64,000 nt of DNA from Streptoalloteichus hindustanus (lineage in GTDB: Bacteria > Actinomycetota > Actinomycetes > Mycobacteriales > Pseudonocardiaceae): positions 62,001-126,000 of the forward strand of contig NZ_FQVN01000003.1 in assembly GCF_900129375.1 (NCBI RefSeq), given 5' to 3'. Of this stretch, positions 36,160 to 45,093 are shown piece by piece (position 1 is the stretch's first letter; the number at the start of each line of letters is the position of its first letter). A program made the position numbers and the translations under genes. The notes below the pieces were generated by a model. It was not told the origin of the DNA and ran no database searches. It was given only the letters and a program-made list of their open reading frames with translations.

Positions 36160-36290
36160 TCGAGCGCGCGGGGGTGGCGACAGAGCCGGACGGGCGGTGT
36201 CGGTCACGTCCGGCCGGGCGAACGGGCGATATGTCCCCCGCGGGGCGGGTGGCCCCGCCCGGAAGGGGGACGGTAGCTCGCCGAGCGCGG

Positions 36291-39290
36291 TCAGCTCGCC
36301 GACGCGGACGCGAGCAGGTCGCGGTCGTAGGCCAGCGCCACCGCCTCCGTGCGGCTGGTGGCCCCCAGCTTCGCCATGACCCGGGACAGGTGGACGCTCA
36401 CCGTCTTCTCGCTGATGTAGAGCTCGTCGCCGATCTGCCGGTTGGTGCGGCCGAGGGCGACCAGGCCGAGGACGGAGCGCTCGCGCGGCGTGAGCGGGTC
36501 GAGGATCTGACGCGGCTCGACCACCTCGGCGCCGGGGGCGGCCAGCGAGATCCGGGCGCGCCGCGCCAGGGCGCGGACGGCGTCGGCCAGCGGCGCGGCC
36601 CCCAACTCGTCGGCGACGTCGACGGCCAGCCGGAGCTGCTCGACGGCCCGCTCACGGTCCCCCGCGGCCAGCGACGCGTCGGCCCACCGCCAGCGCGCAA
36701 CCGCCTGGAGGTAGCCGTTGTACTCGCCGAACAGCTCGACCGCCCGCTGCCACGCCTCCGGCCGGTCCGCCCCGTGCAGGCGGCCGAAGTCGGCCTCGGC
36801 GCGGGCCACCCACGCCTGCCCCTCGGGGCCGAGCCGGCCGATGCGGGGCCGCAGGTCGGTGGTGAGGCCGCGCAGGCGCGCCATCATCTCCTCGCCCGCG
36901 GCCACCGCCGCCCGCTCCCCCGCGCAGTCCCGGCGCTGCCGGGCGCGCCGGGCCAGCTCGGCGTACGCGGTGACGCCCAGGGCCGCGAGGCGCAGCCCGG
37001 CCGCGGCGTTCTCCTCCAACGCGTCGACCTGTCGCAGGGCCTCGACCGCGCGCCGCGCCGCTTCCTTGGGCCGGTCGCACCACAACGCCATCTCGACCCC
37101 GCACGCGCCGGTGCTCGACGCGACGTGCAGGTCCCCGGGGGCCATCGGCCGCAGGACGCGCAGCGACTCCGCGGCCGCCTCGAACTCGCCCCGCGCCACC
37201 CTGACGTCCAGAGCGGAAGCCGCCACGCGCGCGTCCACGGTGCCGGGAACGGAGCCCGGCTCCAGCTCGGCCGCAGCGGCGCTGGCGTCCCAGTCGCCCA
37301 GGGCGTACCGCGCGACGACCAGCAACCTCCGCAGCTCCAGGCCGTAGTTGCTCCACGCCATGCCGATGCTCTCGACCCGGCGCACGGCCTGCTCCAGGAT
37401 GCCCGCGGCCTCGGCCACCCGGCCCTGCTCGTAGCGGTTGGCGGCGAGGTTGAACCACGCCCGCAGCTCCACCGACCACGCGCCGGTCTCCGCGGCCCTG
37501 GTCCTGGCCACGACCAGGCGGTCGCACGCCGCGTCGATGTCGCCCCGGCACTGGTCCAACACCGCGAGCGTGATCAACGCGTCCATCTCGGCGCCGGTGG
37601 TGCCGCTGGCCCTGGCGTCCAGGACGGCGGCCTCGGCGACGGGCCGGGCGGCTCCGTCGTCGTCGTGGTAGCGCGAGCACAGCACCCGCGCCCGGACGGC
37701 GAGCACCCAGGCCCGGGACGGGCTGGCCGGTCGGTCCCCGACCAGCTCCCACGCGCGCTCGATCATCTCGACCGCGTCCGCCAGCCGGGGTTCCGGGCTG
37801 CCCAGCAACTCCTGCGCGTAGCGACGCCGCAGGTCGGCGGCCAGCTCGGGTTCGGAACGCTCGTCGGTCATCGCGATGGCCGAGCGCACCAGCGCGAGCG
37901 CGCGCTCCGGCTCGCCCGAGACGCCGGCGAAGTAGGCCGCCCTGCGCAGCAACGTCACCTCGTCGGCGCCGGCCACCTCCGCCGGGTCCGGCACCGCGCC
38001 CCACAGCTTCAGCGCCCGCTCCAGGTGCCGCAGCGCCTCGGCCGGGGCGCAGCCCCTGGCCGCCTCGTCGGCGGCGCGCACCGACGCGGCGAGCGCGGTG
38101 GGCAGGTCGTGGCTCTCCATGCTGTGGTGGGCGAGCTCCGCGGCGACGCCGCGCACGCCCTCCTCGCCGGCCAGCAGCCCCGCGTACGCCGCGTGCCAGC
38201 GCGCCCGCTCCCCCGGCAACAGGTCGGCGTAGACGGCCTCGCGCAGCAGGGAGTGCCGGAACCGGTAGTCCTCACCGCTGTCACCGAGCACCAGCACGTG
38301 GTGGGTGACCGCCTCCCGCAGGGCCTCGTCGAGCTCGGCGTCGCCCAGCCCGGCGAGCGCGCGCAGCCGGTGGTGGCAGACCATCCGGCCGGCCACCGAG
38401 GCGAGCCGGACGACGCGCTGGGTGAGCGGGCTCAGCCGCTCGGTCCTGGCCAGCAGCACGTCGGCCAGCGCGGTCGGCAGACCGCACTCGGCGCACGCCG
38501 CGATCAGCTCCTCGGCGAAGAACGGGATGCCCTCGCAGCGGCGGGCGATCTCCCGCTCGACCTCGGCCGGCAGCGCGTCGTCGGCCAGCGCCCGGACGAA
38601 CTCCAGGGTTTCGGCCGGGCCGAACGGGCGCAGCTCCAGCCGCTCCACGGCGGGCAGCCGGACCAGCTCGGCCAGCAGCGGGCGCAGCGGGTGCGTGCGG
38701 TGCACGTCGTCGCTGCGGTAGGTGGCCACGACCAGCACCCGGTGCGTCCGCAGCCGGGAGACCAGGAACGACAGCAGGTACCGCGTGGAGGCGTCGGCCC
38801 AGTGCAGGTCCTCCAACGCGAGCAGCACGCACTCCTCGTCGGCCAGGTCGGCCAGCAGGCGGCGGACCGCCTCGAAGAGCTGGAGCTGGCCCATGTCCTC
38901 GTCGACGCGGACCCGGGGCGGCTCCGCGGCCGGGTCCTCGTCGACCGAGCCCGGCAGCAGCCGGGCCAGGGCGGGCCGCGTCCTGACCTCGGCCAGCGCC
39001 TCGGCCGGGAGCTGGCCGATGGCCTCCACGAACGGCAGGTACGGCAGGCCGGTCTGGCCCACGTCCAGGCAGCGCCCGGTCAGCACGCGCACCCCGTCGG
39101 CCCTGGCGAGCTCGCTCAGCTCGGCGAGGAGGCGGGACTTGCCGACCCCCGCCTCCCCGGCGACCAGCACGGCGCCCGCCGTCCCCGCCCGCGCGCGCTC
39201 CAACGCCTGCCGGAGCGCGCGCATCTCCTTCTCGCGAGCGACCAGCGGAATCCCGGACCCCAGACGTGGCACGAACCGATGTTCGCACAT
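36291..39290 (-). CDS. Large ATP-binding LuxR-family regulator (LAL/STAND type)
   Basis: A 999-residue regulator. Residues 15-250 form an AAA-like ATPase with Walker A GEAGVGKS (45-52) and Walker B VLLALEDLHWADAST. A long TPR-like helical middle follows. The C-terminal LuxR helix-turn-helix contains LTPRERSVLGLVALGRTNRQ and ISEKTVSVHLSRVMAKLGA. LAL proteins often activate secondary metabolism or sugar-use genes on binding ligand. ATG 39290 directly abuts the stop of the upstream 93-aa gene, implying coupling. No biosynthetic cluster is adjacent on the same strand. Confidence 0.93.
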   Translation of the reverse strand: MCEHRFVPRLGSGIPLVAREKEMRALRQALERARAGTAGAVLVAGEAGVGKSRLLAELSELARADGVRVLTGRCLDVGQTGLPYLPFVEAIGQLPAEALAEVRTRPALARLLPGSVDEDPAAEPPRVRVDEDMGQLQLFEAVRRLLADLADEECVLLALEDLHWADASTRYLLSFLVSRLRTHRVLVVATYRSDDVHRTHPLRPLLAELVRLPAVERLELRPFGPAETLEFVRALADDALPAEVEREIARRCEGIPFFAEELIAACAECGLPTALADVLLARTERLSPLTQRVVRLASVAGRMVCHHRLRALAGLGDAELDEALREAVTHHVLVLGDSGEDYRFRHSLLREAVYADLLPGERARWHAAYAGLLAGEEGVRGVAAELAHHSMESHDLPTALAASVRAADEAARGCAPAEALRHLERALKLWGAVPDPAEVAGADEVTLLRRAAYFAGVSGEPERALALVRSAIAMTDERSEPELAADLRRRYAQELLGSPEPRLADAVEMIERAWELVGDRPASPSRAWVLAVRARVLCSRYHDDDGAARPVAEAAVLDARASGTTGAEMDALITLAVLDQCRGDIDAACDRLVVARTRAAETGAWSVELRAWFNLAANRYEQGRVAEAAGILEQAVRRVESIGMAWSNYGLELRRLLVVARYALGDWDASAAAAELEPGSVPGTVDARVAASALDVRVARGEFEAAAESLRVLRPMAPGDLHVASSTGACGVEMALWCDRPKEAARRAVEALRQVDALEENAAAGLRLAALGVTAYAELARRARQRRDCAGERAAVAAGEEMMARLRGLTTDLRPRIGRLGPEGQAWVARAEADFGRLHGADRPEAWQRAVELFGEYNGYLQAVARWRWADASLAAGDRERAVEQLRLAVDVADELGAAPLADAVRALARRARISLAAPGAEVVEPRQILDPLTPRERSVLGLVALGRTNRQIGDELYISEKTVSVHLSRVMAKLGATSRTEAVALAYDRDLLASASAS

Positions 39291-39291
39291 G

Positions 39292-39573
39292 TCAGGCCGT
39301 GCACGTCCGGTCGCCGTAAGCGGCGGGGCGCTTCCGCCCGCCGAACCAGCGGGCGCCGAACCACTGCCGCGCCTGCCGGCGCTCGGGCCCCAACTCCGGG
39401 TCCGCGGCGTCGGCGTCCGCCTCCTCCGTGGTGGCCAGCTCCGCCTCCAACCGCTGGAGGGTCACCCACGACTGGGGCGGCCGGAGCCCGTTGGCCGCGA
39501 CCGTGGCCGCCATCAGCAGCTCCCGGCGGTAGCCGACCTCGGCCTTCATGCCCTCGACGGTCCACCCGTTCAT
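39292..39573 (-). CDS. Small hypothetical protein, 93 aa
   Basis: Starts at ATG 39573 after AGGAGGCTCGAG. It is hydrophilic and helical (MKAEVGYRRELLMAATVAAN; WVTLQRLEAELATTEEADAD), ending in a basic WFGARWFGGRKRP stretch. It has no recognised domain. Its stop is one base from the start of the LuxR-type regulator, so the two are cotranscribed. It might be an accessory of that regulator, a suggestion based only on position. Confidence 0.6.
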   Translation of the reverse strand: MNGWTVEGMKAEVGYRRELLMAATVAANGLRPPQSWVTLQRLEAELATTEEADADAADPELGPERRQARQWFGARWFGGRKRPAAYGDRTCTA

Positions 39574-39667
39574 CTCGAGCCTCCTGATCTCGTGTCGTTG
39601 ACGAGACCAAGACTCGTGCTGAGGCGCCCCCCGGCACATTGGGCGTTCGCCCACTGATGCGGCTGCG

Positions 39668-39719
39668 GACCCCTTACCCGGGGACGCCTGAGTGCGCCGA
39701 ACGAGGGGGTAAGGGGGTC
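39668..39719. terminator. Terminator-like stem-loop after the DUF3817 gene
   Basis: GACCCCTTACCC (39668-39679) pairs with GGGTAAGGGGGTC (39707-39719) with one bulged base. The right arm overlaps the stop codon of the minus-strand DUF3817 gene. Confidence 0.55.
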
Positions 39720-40026
39720 AGGCTGCGGGCGCGGTCTCCCTGGCCAGCCGGACCACCTTCCGCTCGGCCACGAAGGACACGAACGGGATGGTGCCGGCGA
39801 CCAGCACGCCCAGGGTGCGGAGCACCGGCCACTTGCTCCGCACGGCGAGGTCGAAGGTGATCAGCAGGTAGACGGCGTAGAGGAAGCCGTGCACCGGGCC
39901 GACGACCTGCACCAGCAGCGGCTGGTCGGCGAAGTACTTCAGCGGCATCGCCACCAGCACCAGGGCCAGCAGTCCCACGCCGACCACGTAGGCGGCGATC
40001 CGGAACCGGGTCAGGGCAGCATTCAT
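39718..40026 (-). CDS. DUF3817 integral membrane protein
   Basis: About 102 residues with three hydrophobic segments: FRIAAYVVGVGLLALVLVAM, VVGPVHGFLYAVYLLITF and LRTLGVLVAGTIPFVSFVA. The GPVHG loop is the family hallmark. ATG 40026 gives the usual N-terminus; an in-frame GTG at 40059 would add 11 residues. It lies directly downstream of the gene at 40063, with which it forms a pair in many actinobacteria. Function unknown. Confidence 0.85.
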   Translation of the reverse strand: MNAALTRFRIAAYVVGVGLLALVLVAMPLKYFADQPLLVQVVGPVHGFLYAVYLLITFDLAVRSKWPVLRTLGVLVAGTIPFVSFVAERKVVRLARETAPAA

Positions 40027-40062
40027 CGCGACTCGTCCAGCCTTCTCACGCGTCGACACGGC

Positions 40063-40551
40063 CTAGCGGCGGCCGTCGGGGTCCTGGGTACGGGCGTTGA
40101 GCTCGGCGAGGTAGCGGTTGTAGGCCGCCAGCTCGTCGTCCGGCTCCTCGTCCAGCACGACGACCGGCCGCGCCTTCCGGCGGGGTGGGGTCGCGGCGGC
40201 CGGCTCGGGCGCCGGGGTCGGTTCGGGCGCTGCGGTCGTGCCGGCCGGGGCGGTCAGCGACCCGACGGCCGGCTCGACGACGCCCTCGACCCGCTCCGCG
40301 CCCTCGGCACCCGCTGCTGCCGCGTCCTCGGCGAGCTGCCGCGCCTCCATCCGCATCATCCGCCACCACATGTAGACGAAGAACACGGCGAACGAGGGCC
40401 ACTGCAACGCGTAGCCGTAGTTCTGGAGGCTTCCCCCCGCGGACCGGGCCCGGTCCCACTGCCACGTGCCGAGGGCGAGGCAGGTGATCACGGCGGCCAC
40501 GAGCAGGACATGCAACACCAGCCACCGAGGGGTGAACAGGTAGCGGGGCAC
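40063..40551 (-). CDS. Two-TM actinobacterial membrane protein, 162 aa
   Basis: The N-terminus has two hydrophobic segments (residues 12-29 and about 50-63; WQWDRARSAGG between them), then a long acidic Pro/Ala cytoplasmic tail ending DDELAAYNRYLAELNARTQD. The TM1-WQW arrangement recalls SURF1-like N-termini, but the SURF1 domain is absent. GTG 40551 has a weak ribosome site. It is cotranscribed with the DUF3817 gene. A widespread but uncharacterised actinobacterial membrane protein. Confidence 0.75.
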   Translation of the reverse strand: MPRYLFTPRWLVLHVLLVAAVITCLALGTWQWDRARSAGGSLQNYGYALQWPSFAVFFVYMWWRMMRMEARQLAEDAAAAGAEGAERVEGVVEPAVGSLTAPAGTTAAPEPTPAPEPAAATPPRRKARPVVVLDEEPDDELAAYNRYLAELNARTQDPDGRR

Positions 40552-40629
40552 GCCCCGACGCTAGCACTGCCGCCCCCGGCCGCCGGCACCGACCCGTAGC
40601 GCGGCTACCCATGAGGGGCACCCGGCCCG

Positions 40630-40671
40630 CCTCAGTCGGGCCACCTCAGTCGGGCCACCTCAGTCGGGCCG
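40630..40671. repeat. Three tandem copies of a 14-bp unit at the TetR gene 3' end
   Basis: CCTCAGTCGGGCCA is repeated three times (40630, 40644, 40658; last base of the third differs). The repeat contains the stop codon region of the minus-strand TetR gene, so the gene's last codons plus stop have been triplicated downstream. Probably replication slippage. Confidence 0.8.
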
Positions 40672-41277
40672 CAGCCCGGCCAGCACGAAGTCGGCGATCT
40701 CCGCGCCGAGCTGGCCCGGCGGCTTCGGGCCGTCCGGCCGGTACCAGGAGGGGAGCTGGTTCACCACGCCGAGGGCGACCAGCGTGACGGTCTCGGCCGG
40801 CGGCTCGGCCCGGAACACGCCCTCCCGCTGCCCGCGCTCGACGACGCCCCGGAACGCCTCGTGGTAGCGCCGGCGGTCGGCGCGCACCGCCGCCATCCGC
40901 TCGGCGGCCAGCTTGTGCATCTCCCTGCCGAACACCGCGGCCTCGTCCACGTGGGCGGCGGTCGTCTCCACCAGGTCGACGACCAGGGCGCGCACCGTCT
41001 CCGCCGGACCGGCGCCGGCCGCCAGGATGCGCTCCGCGCCGGCGAGCTGGATGGCGATCAACGAGTGGTAGATCTCGTACAGCAGGTCGTCCTTGGACTC
41101 GAAGTAGTGGTAGAGCGCGCCCTTGGTGACCTCGGCGGCGTCGACGACCTGCTGCACGGTGGTGCCGTCGAAGCCCTGCTCGGCGAAGAGCCGCACGGCG
41201 GCGCGCATGATGCGGGCCTCGACCGGGGTCAGCTCCCCGGCGGCCCGTCTGGTCCGGCCCTCCGCCGCACGCGTCAT
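40660..41277 (-). CDS. TetR-family regulator (KstR2/FadR-like)
   Basis: A 205-residue TetR protein. The HTH is in RIMRAAVRLFAEQGFDGTTV, then QQVVDAAEVTKGALYHYFES. The C-terminal domain (ALGVVNQLPSWYRPDG) is of the type found in acyl-CoA-responsive actinobacterial TetR proteins. It lies 39 bp downstream of the LLM oxidoreductase gene on the same strand, a likely operon. A dyad ACCGAC-CA-GTCGGT upstream of that operon (42500-42513) is the probable operator. The natural ligand is unknown. Confidence 0.88.
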   Translation of the reverse strand: MTRAAEGRTRRAAGELTPVEARIMRAAVRLFAEQGFDGTTVQQVVDAAEVTKGALYHYFESKDDLLYEIYHSLIAIQLAGAERILAAGAGPAETVRALVVDLVETTAAHVDEAAVFGREMHKLAAERMAAVRADRRRYHEAFRGVVERGQREGVFRAEPPAETVTLVALGVVNQLPSWYRPDGPKPPGQLGAEIADFVLAGLRPD

Positions 41278-41316
41278 GGTCGTTCCCGTTCTCCCCGCCC
41301 CGTCATCCCCGCACTG

Positions 41317-42345
41317 TCATCGCGCCGATTGTGCGTCACCGGACCGGGGCCACCGCGTCGCCGCGCCGTCGGGTGACAACGCGCGCACCACGCCGAACCG
41401 GTCTGCGCCGGTCGGGTCAGCGCCGACCTGCTCAGCGCCGGTCGGCAGCGGCATCAGCACGGGCGTGTCCACCCCGGCCGCCACGTACTCGCGCACCCGG
41501 TCGCGGCACCGCGCCGGGTCGCCGTGCACGACCAGGTCGTCGACCACCTCGTCGGGCACGGCGGCGGCCGCGGCGCGCCGGTCCCCGGCCGCCCACGCCT
41601 CCCGCACGGCCCGCAACGCCGGCCCCCTGCCCAGCCACTCGTGGAACTCCGCGTAGGCCGGCACGGTCAGGTAGGCGGCGACCAGCGAACGCCCGACGGA
41701 CCTGGCCAGCTCGGCGTCCTCGGTGGGGCACACGAAGATCCGGGCCACCAGCTCGACGCCGGCGCCGAGCTCGGCCCGCACCCGGGGCACGTCGGCGGGC
41801 GCCAGCCAGTTCGTGATCGCCCCGTCCGCCTCCCGCGCGGCGAGGCGGAGCATCCCCGGGCGCAGCGCGGCGAGCAGCACGCGCGGCGGCGGCTCCGGCG
41901 GACGTTCGAGCCGGAACCGCCGCACCGCGAAGGTCTCGTAGCGCTCGTCGACCTTCTCCCCGGCGAAGGCGCTCCGCAGGAAGCGCAGGGTGTCGCGGAC
42001 GCGGGCGTACGGCCGCTCGAACGGGAGCGCGTTCCACTGCTCCACGATCACCGGCGAGGACGCCCCGACACCCAGCGCGAACCGGCCGGGGGCCAGCTCC
42101 GCCACGGTCGCCGCGCTCATCGCGAGCAGCGCGGGCCCCCGGGTCTGCACGGGTGCGATGGCCGTGCCGAGCCGGAGGCGGGGCTCCCACTCCGCGGCCA
42201 GCGCCAGCGGGGTGAACGCGTCCGTGCCGGCGGTCTCGGCGGTCCACAGGTCGGTCCAGCCAAGATCGGGCAGCGCCCGCACGAGCTCGCGGTGCGCGGC
42301 CAGGGGCACTCCCGCCAGCGGCACGGTCAGACCCCACCGACGCAT
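41317..42345 (-). CDS. LLM-class F420-dependent oxidoreductase
   Basis: A 342-residue luciferase-like monooxygenase/reductase. Family signatures include LGWTDLWTAETAGTDAFTPL, LRLGTAIAPVQTRGPALLAM and GRFALGVGASSPVIVEQWNA. The barrel continues through PPRVLLAALRPGMLRLAARE and ADGAITNWL. It likely uses F420 or FMN for a redox step on an acyl or aromatic compound. ATG 42345 follows GGGAGGTGACGCG. It is the first gene of the LLM-TetR unit. Its C-terminal 30 residues are low-complexity. Confidence 0.88.
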   Translation of the reverse strand: MRRWGLTVPLAGVPLAAHRELVRALPDLGWTDLWTAETAGTDAFTPLALAAEWEPRLRLGTAIAPVQTRGPALLAMSAATVAELAPGRFALGVGASSPVIVEQWNALPFERPYARVRDTLRFLRSAFAGEKVDERYETFAVRRFRLERPPEPPPRVLLAALRPGMLRLAAREADGAITNWLAPADVPRVRAELGAGVELVARIFVCPTEDAELARSVGRSLVAAYLTVPAYAEFHEWLGRGPALRAVREAWAAGDRRAAAAAVPDEVVDDLVVHGDPARCRDRVREYVAAGVDTPVLMPLPTGAEQVGADPTGADRFGVVRALSPDGAATRWPRSGDAQSAR

Positions 42346-42499
42346 CGCGTCACCTCCCGCTCGACCCGGCGGCCGGGCCCGTGCTCCGCCGGTCGGCGGG
42401 GGCGGTCGGGCCCGCCGGCGCCGCCGGCTCCCCTGGCCTACAGCTCACCGCGCCGGCCGCACATCCCCCAGTCCGGTGTCGCTGGACCGTAGCGCGCCG

Positions 42500-42513
42500 A
42501 CCGACCAGTCGGT
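42500..42513. promoter_or_regulatory. TetR-type operator upstream of the LLM-TetR unit
   Basis: ACCGAC-CA-GTCGGT is a perfect dyad, in the form known for acyl-CoA-responsive TetR repressors of actinobacteria. It lies 155 bp upstream of the LLM start in a 456-bp gap (42346-42801) that shows no gene. Confidence 0.55.
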
Positions 42514-42801
42514 ACGTGCGTCCGCCACCACCCGCCCACCCGCCGGCCGCGGCGCGTCGGCCCGCGCCGCGACCTCAGATGATGTCCGCCGAACCGGCCG
42601 CGGTCGGCCGGACCAACGGCGGCCCGTCCTTCGGGCCAGCCCACCCCGACACCTGGTGGTGTTACGTCCAGCCGAGTGAATCCGGACGGCGGAACCAAAG
42701 GTCACGGAGAGATATCGCCTGCCGGGGTCTAGCGCGAAGCGTGCACGCACCAATACGGTGCGAAACCGTCCGTGATCATCAGCCGTGATGAGGAGGAGCG
42801 G

Positions 42802-43296
42802 ATGGTCGGGGACTCCGAGATCGACCAGATCATCCGGGAGTGGACCGCCGAGCGGTCGGGAGACCCGGAACTCCGTGAGGCGGACCGCATCCGGTCCGAG
42901 TGGCTGTCGGAGGCGCCGCCAGCGCCACCGGCTCCGCCCAGGATCCCGGTCCAGCGCCGGTCCGCCGGCGGGCCGTTGGCCGTGGCCGAGCCCGCCGACC
43001 CGGCGTACGTCGCCGCGATGCGGCAACGGCTGCCGGAGGCGCCCCCCGAGCTGCTGGCCGCCGCGGCGAGCTGGTGGCAACTCGTCGGGGACGTGGCCGA
43101 GGCCGAGGGGTGGTGGGACGCCGGGGTGAGCCCGTTGGACCAACGCGCGCTGGACTGGCGGGCGGCGGGGCTCAAGCCGGGCGACCTGAGCCGCCGGCTG
43201 GGGCCGCTGACCGTCCTGGAGCACCTGCGTCGGGGCAGCGCGCCGGCGTGGTGCGTCGCCCGGCTGCAGCGGCAGCGCCGTGACGGCGCCGCCTGA
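42802..43296 (+). CDS. Hypothetical protein, 164 aa
   Basis: ATG 42802 is preceded by GAGGAGGAGCGG, a near-ideal ribosome site; an in-frame GTG at 42772 is less likely. The product is acidic and helical. It has a Pro-rich linker (residues 42-55) and a C-terminal region with WWQLVGDVAEAEGWWDAGVS and LKPGDLSRRLGPLTVLEHLR. No domain was recognised. It may be paired with the small gene at 43371 on the same strand. Confidence 0.65.
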   Translation: MVGDSEIDQIIREWTAERSGDPELREADRIRSEWLSEAPPAPPAPPRIPVQRRSAGGPLAVAEPADPAYVAAMRQRLPEAPPELLAAAASWWQLVGDVAEAEGWWDAGVSPLDQRALDWRAAGLKPGDLSRRLGPLTVLEHLRRGSAPAWCVARLQRQRRDGAA

Positions 43297-43370
43297 CGCC
43301 CCTCGCCGGGGTGTGGCCGAGTCCGGTCCGGGGCGCCCCGGCGGCCCGGACCGGCCCCAGCGGGCGGCCC

Positions 43371-43691
43371 GTGGCTGACCAGTCCCCGGCCGCCCGGCCC
43401 GCGTCCGCACGGCCCCGGCCGACCCGGGTCCGGCGGCTGCGGGCGGTGGTGGCCGGCCGCCTCCACCGGTGGCGGTACCCGGCGCCGGCCTGGGCGCGGC
43501 AGAGCGCCCGCATGGTCGACGACGTGGTCGACGTGGTCGTGGCCCGGATGGACGAGGTGCCGGAGGGGCAGCGGGCGGAAGTGGCTGAGAACCTGGCGGC
43601 CATGGTGCGCCGAGCGCAGCTGTACCACGACTACGGCAACGGCCGGATCAGTCGGCGCGAGTACACCAGACGGCTACGCGCGCTGGACTGA
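43371..43691 (+). CDS. Small basic hypothetical protein, 106 aa
   Basis: From GTG 43371 the product has a basic Pro/Arg-rich N-terminus. A helical C-terminal part follows (MVDDVVDVVVARMDEVPEGQ; AENLAAMVRRAQLYHDYGNG) ending in ISRREYTRRLRALD. An upstream GTG at 43311 is possible. It is 74 bp after the 164-aa gene. No function recognised. Confidence 0.5.
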   Translation: MADQSPAARPASARPRPTRVRRLRAVVAGRLHRWRYPAPAWARQSARMVDDVVDVVVARMDEVPEGQRAEVAENLAAMVRRAQLYHDYGNGRISRREYTRRLRALD

Positions 43692-44189
43692 GCCGGACGC
43701 GTCGGCCCAGGGCCCACCGGCCCTGGTTCGCACGTGGCCGGACGTCGCCCCCGGAACCGCGTTCACTCGGGCTCGGCCGAGCCACCCGACGGACCGGGCG
43801 GGACGCGGCGACCGGCCAGGCCACGGCCGGGGCACGGCCTTGGCGTGCGGTCCCCAGCCGCACGCCGTCACCCCCGCCTGAGCTCGGCGTATGCGGAGTG
43901 AGCAGGCGGGCGTCGCCCAGCCGACGCGGCGCGACGGTTGCCCTGCCGCTGTTTCCGCGCGGGCGGGCGGCTGGCGCAGCGGGTCACGCCGCGTTCACCC
44001 GAACGCCGCCCCCGCGCGTCGTGCTGGCCGCAGCGACATCGGGCCACCGCCCGGGAACGCGCTGCCTCTCGCCCCGACGGTCTCGTTGGGGGCTGGATTT
44101 CAGATCGGGTGTGGGACCTGGGTGGCCGCGCTGGGCACCCCCCCACGACCTCAACCCCGGTGTGGCCGAAGAGCCGCGGGTGCGGGCGC
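43692..44189. other. Region without an intact gene, before the IS remnants
   Basis: About 500 bp with short Arg-rich frames on both strands and no ribosome site. The last 30 bp already read like the SHVRALN region of an IS5-type transposase, so this may be eroded element DNA. Confidence 0.4.
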
Positions 44190-44345
44190 TGAATGAAGAA
44201 GGGCGACCACGGGCTCCTCGCCGCCGACAGGGTTCGCCCCGGCTCCCGACACCACTTGGTCACCACCGACCACGACATCTCCCCGGCCGACGCGTTCCCG
44301 CCTGTTCGTTGCCTGCGAGGACCGTCCCCGCCGTCAAGGAGCGGG
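44190..44345 (+). pseudogene. IS5-like transposase central fragment
   Basis: Reads MKKGDH...ADRVRPGSRHHLVTTDHDIS, matching the central 'PVDR.RPGSKHHLI.D.HGIP' region of IS5-family transposases. It has no start, no ends and an interrupted frame. A second, related copy lies at 44585-44690, after the response-regulator fragment. It belongs to the same family as the remnants at 10.4-11.6 kb. Confidence 0.6.
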
Positions 44346-44435
44346 CCGCGACGGCGTCGCGGAATGATCGCGTCGCGCTGCCGGCACCGCCACATGGTCA
44401 TCACACGAGCTCGGCACGGGAGAACTGGCGGAGGA

Positions 44436-44588
44436 GTGCCGGCGACCAACGTGCTGCTGGCCGAGGACCACGCGATGGTGCGGGACGCGCTGCCCTCCCT
44501 GCTCGACCGGGGGGGCCGGACCTGCGGGCGGTCGACGGGGCCGGGGGCCCGGGGCCAAGGCGCTGCGCCTGGCCGACCGGCTCACCCC
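44436..44588 (+). pseudogene. Truncated LuxR-type response regulator receiver
   Basis: GTG 44436 with GGAGGA upstream opens TNVLLAEDHAMVRDALPSLL, the first strand and helix of a NarL-type receiver, with its acidic pocket (E, D) intact. After about 28 codons the frame shifts. A later frame gives AKALRLADRLTP, the receiver's next helix, and the sequence then runs into IS DNA. The phosphoacceptor region and the DNA-binding domain are gone. Confidence 0.6.
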
Positions 44589-44763
44589 GGCTCCCGACAC
44601 AGCCTGATCACCGCCGGCCACGGCATCCCCTGATCGGCGCGATCCCGCCTGGTCGCCGCGCGAGGACGTCCCTGCCGCCGAGCCCCGCGAGATCGAGGGA
44701 TCACGCCCGGATCGCACGGAAGAACACGATCCACAGCTCAGGCCTGGCAGGGCGCATTGGGTG
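44585..44763 (+). pseudogene. IS5-like transposase central and C-terminal fragments
   Basis: PGSRHSLITAGHGIP (44585-44632) repeats the central motif of the fragment at 44190. Further on, HARIARKNTIHSSGLAGRIGW (44700-44763, with a substitution-rich core) resembles the 'PRIARKG.ESS.RLGRHRWV' C-terminal region of the same transposase family. Several stops and deletions lie between. This is a decayed element. No gene follows before 45177. Confidence 0.55.
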
Positions 44764-45093
44764 GTGAAGCACGGGCGACGCCCTCAGCGCCGGGTGCTGG
44801 GCGCTCATGCCCTGGGGTCGCGAGGCGTTGCGGCTGGCCGTCGGCGCCGGTCCGGTCGTGGGGTTCGCCCGCCGGATGGGCCTGGCGGTAGGCGCCGAGT
44901 GCGCGACCGCCTGTCCTCGGCGATCGGCAGACTGAGGGCGGTGAACGGGCACGTCGCCGCGCGCGTCGCCACTGACCGGGGCTGGTGGGGAGAACGGTTG
45001 TTATACCCTCTCCGCCATGTTCGACCGGCGTGTGTCGTGGTGGTGGCCGTCCCCGCAGGCGGCCCACTGACCCGCGCCCACCCGGACGTGACC

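Noticed and set aside
36174-39587. Plus-strand open frame of 1137 codons
   Set aside because: It is the antisense shadow of the LuxR-type ATPase regulator, which has clear Walker and HTH motifs.
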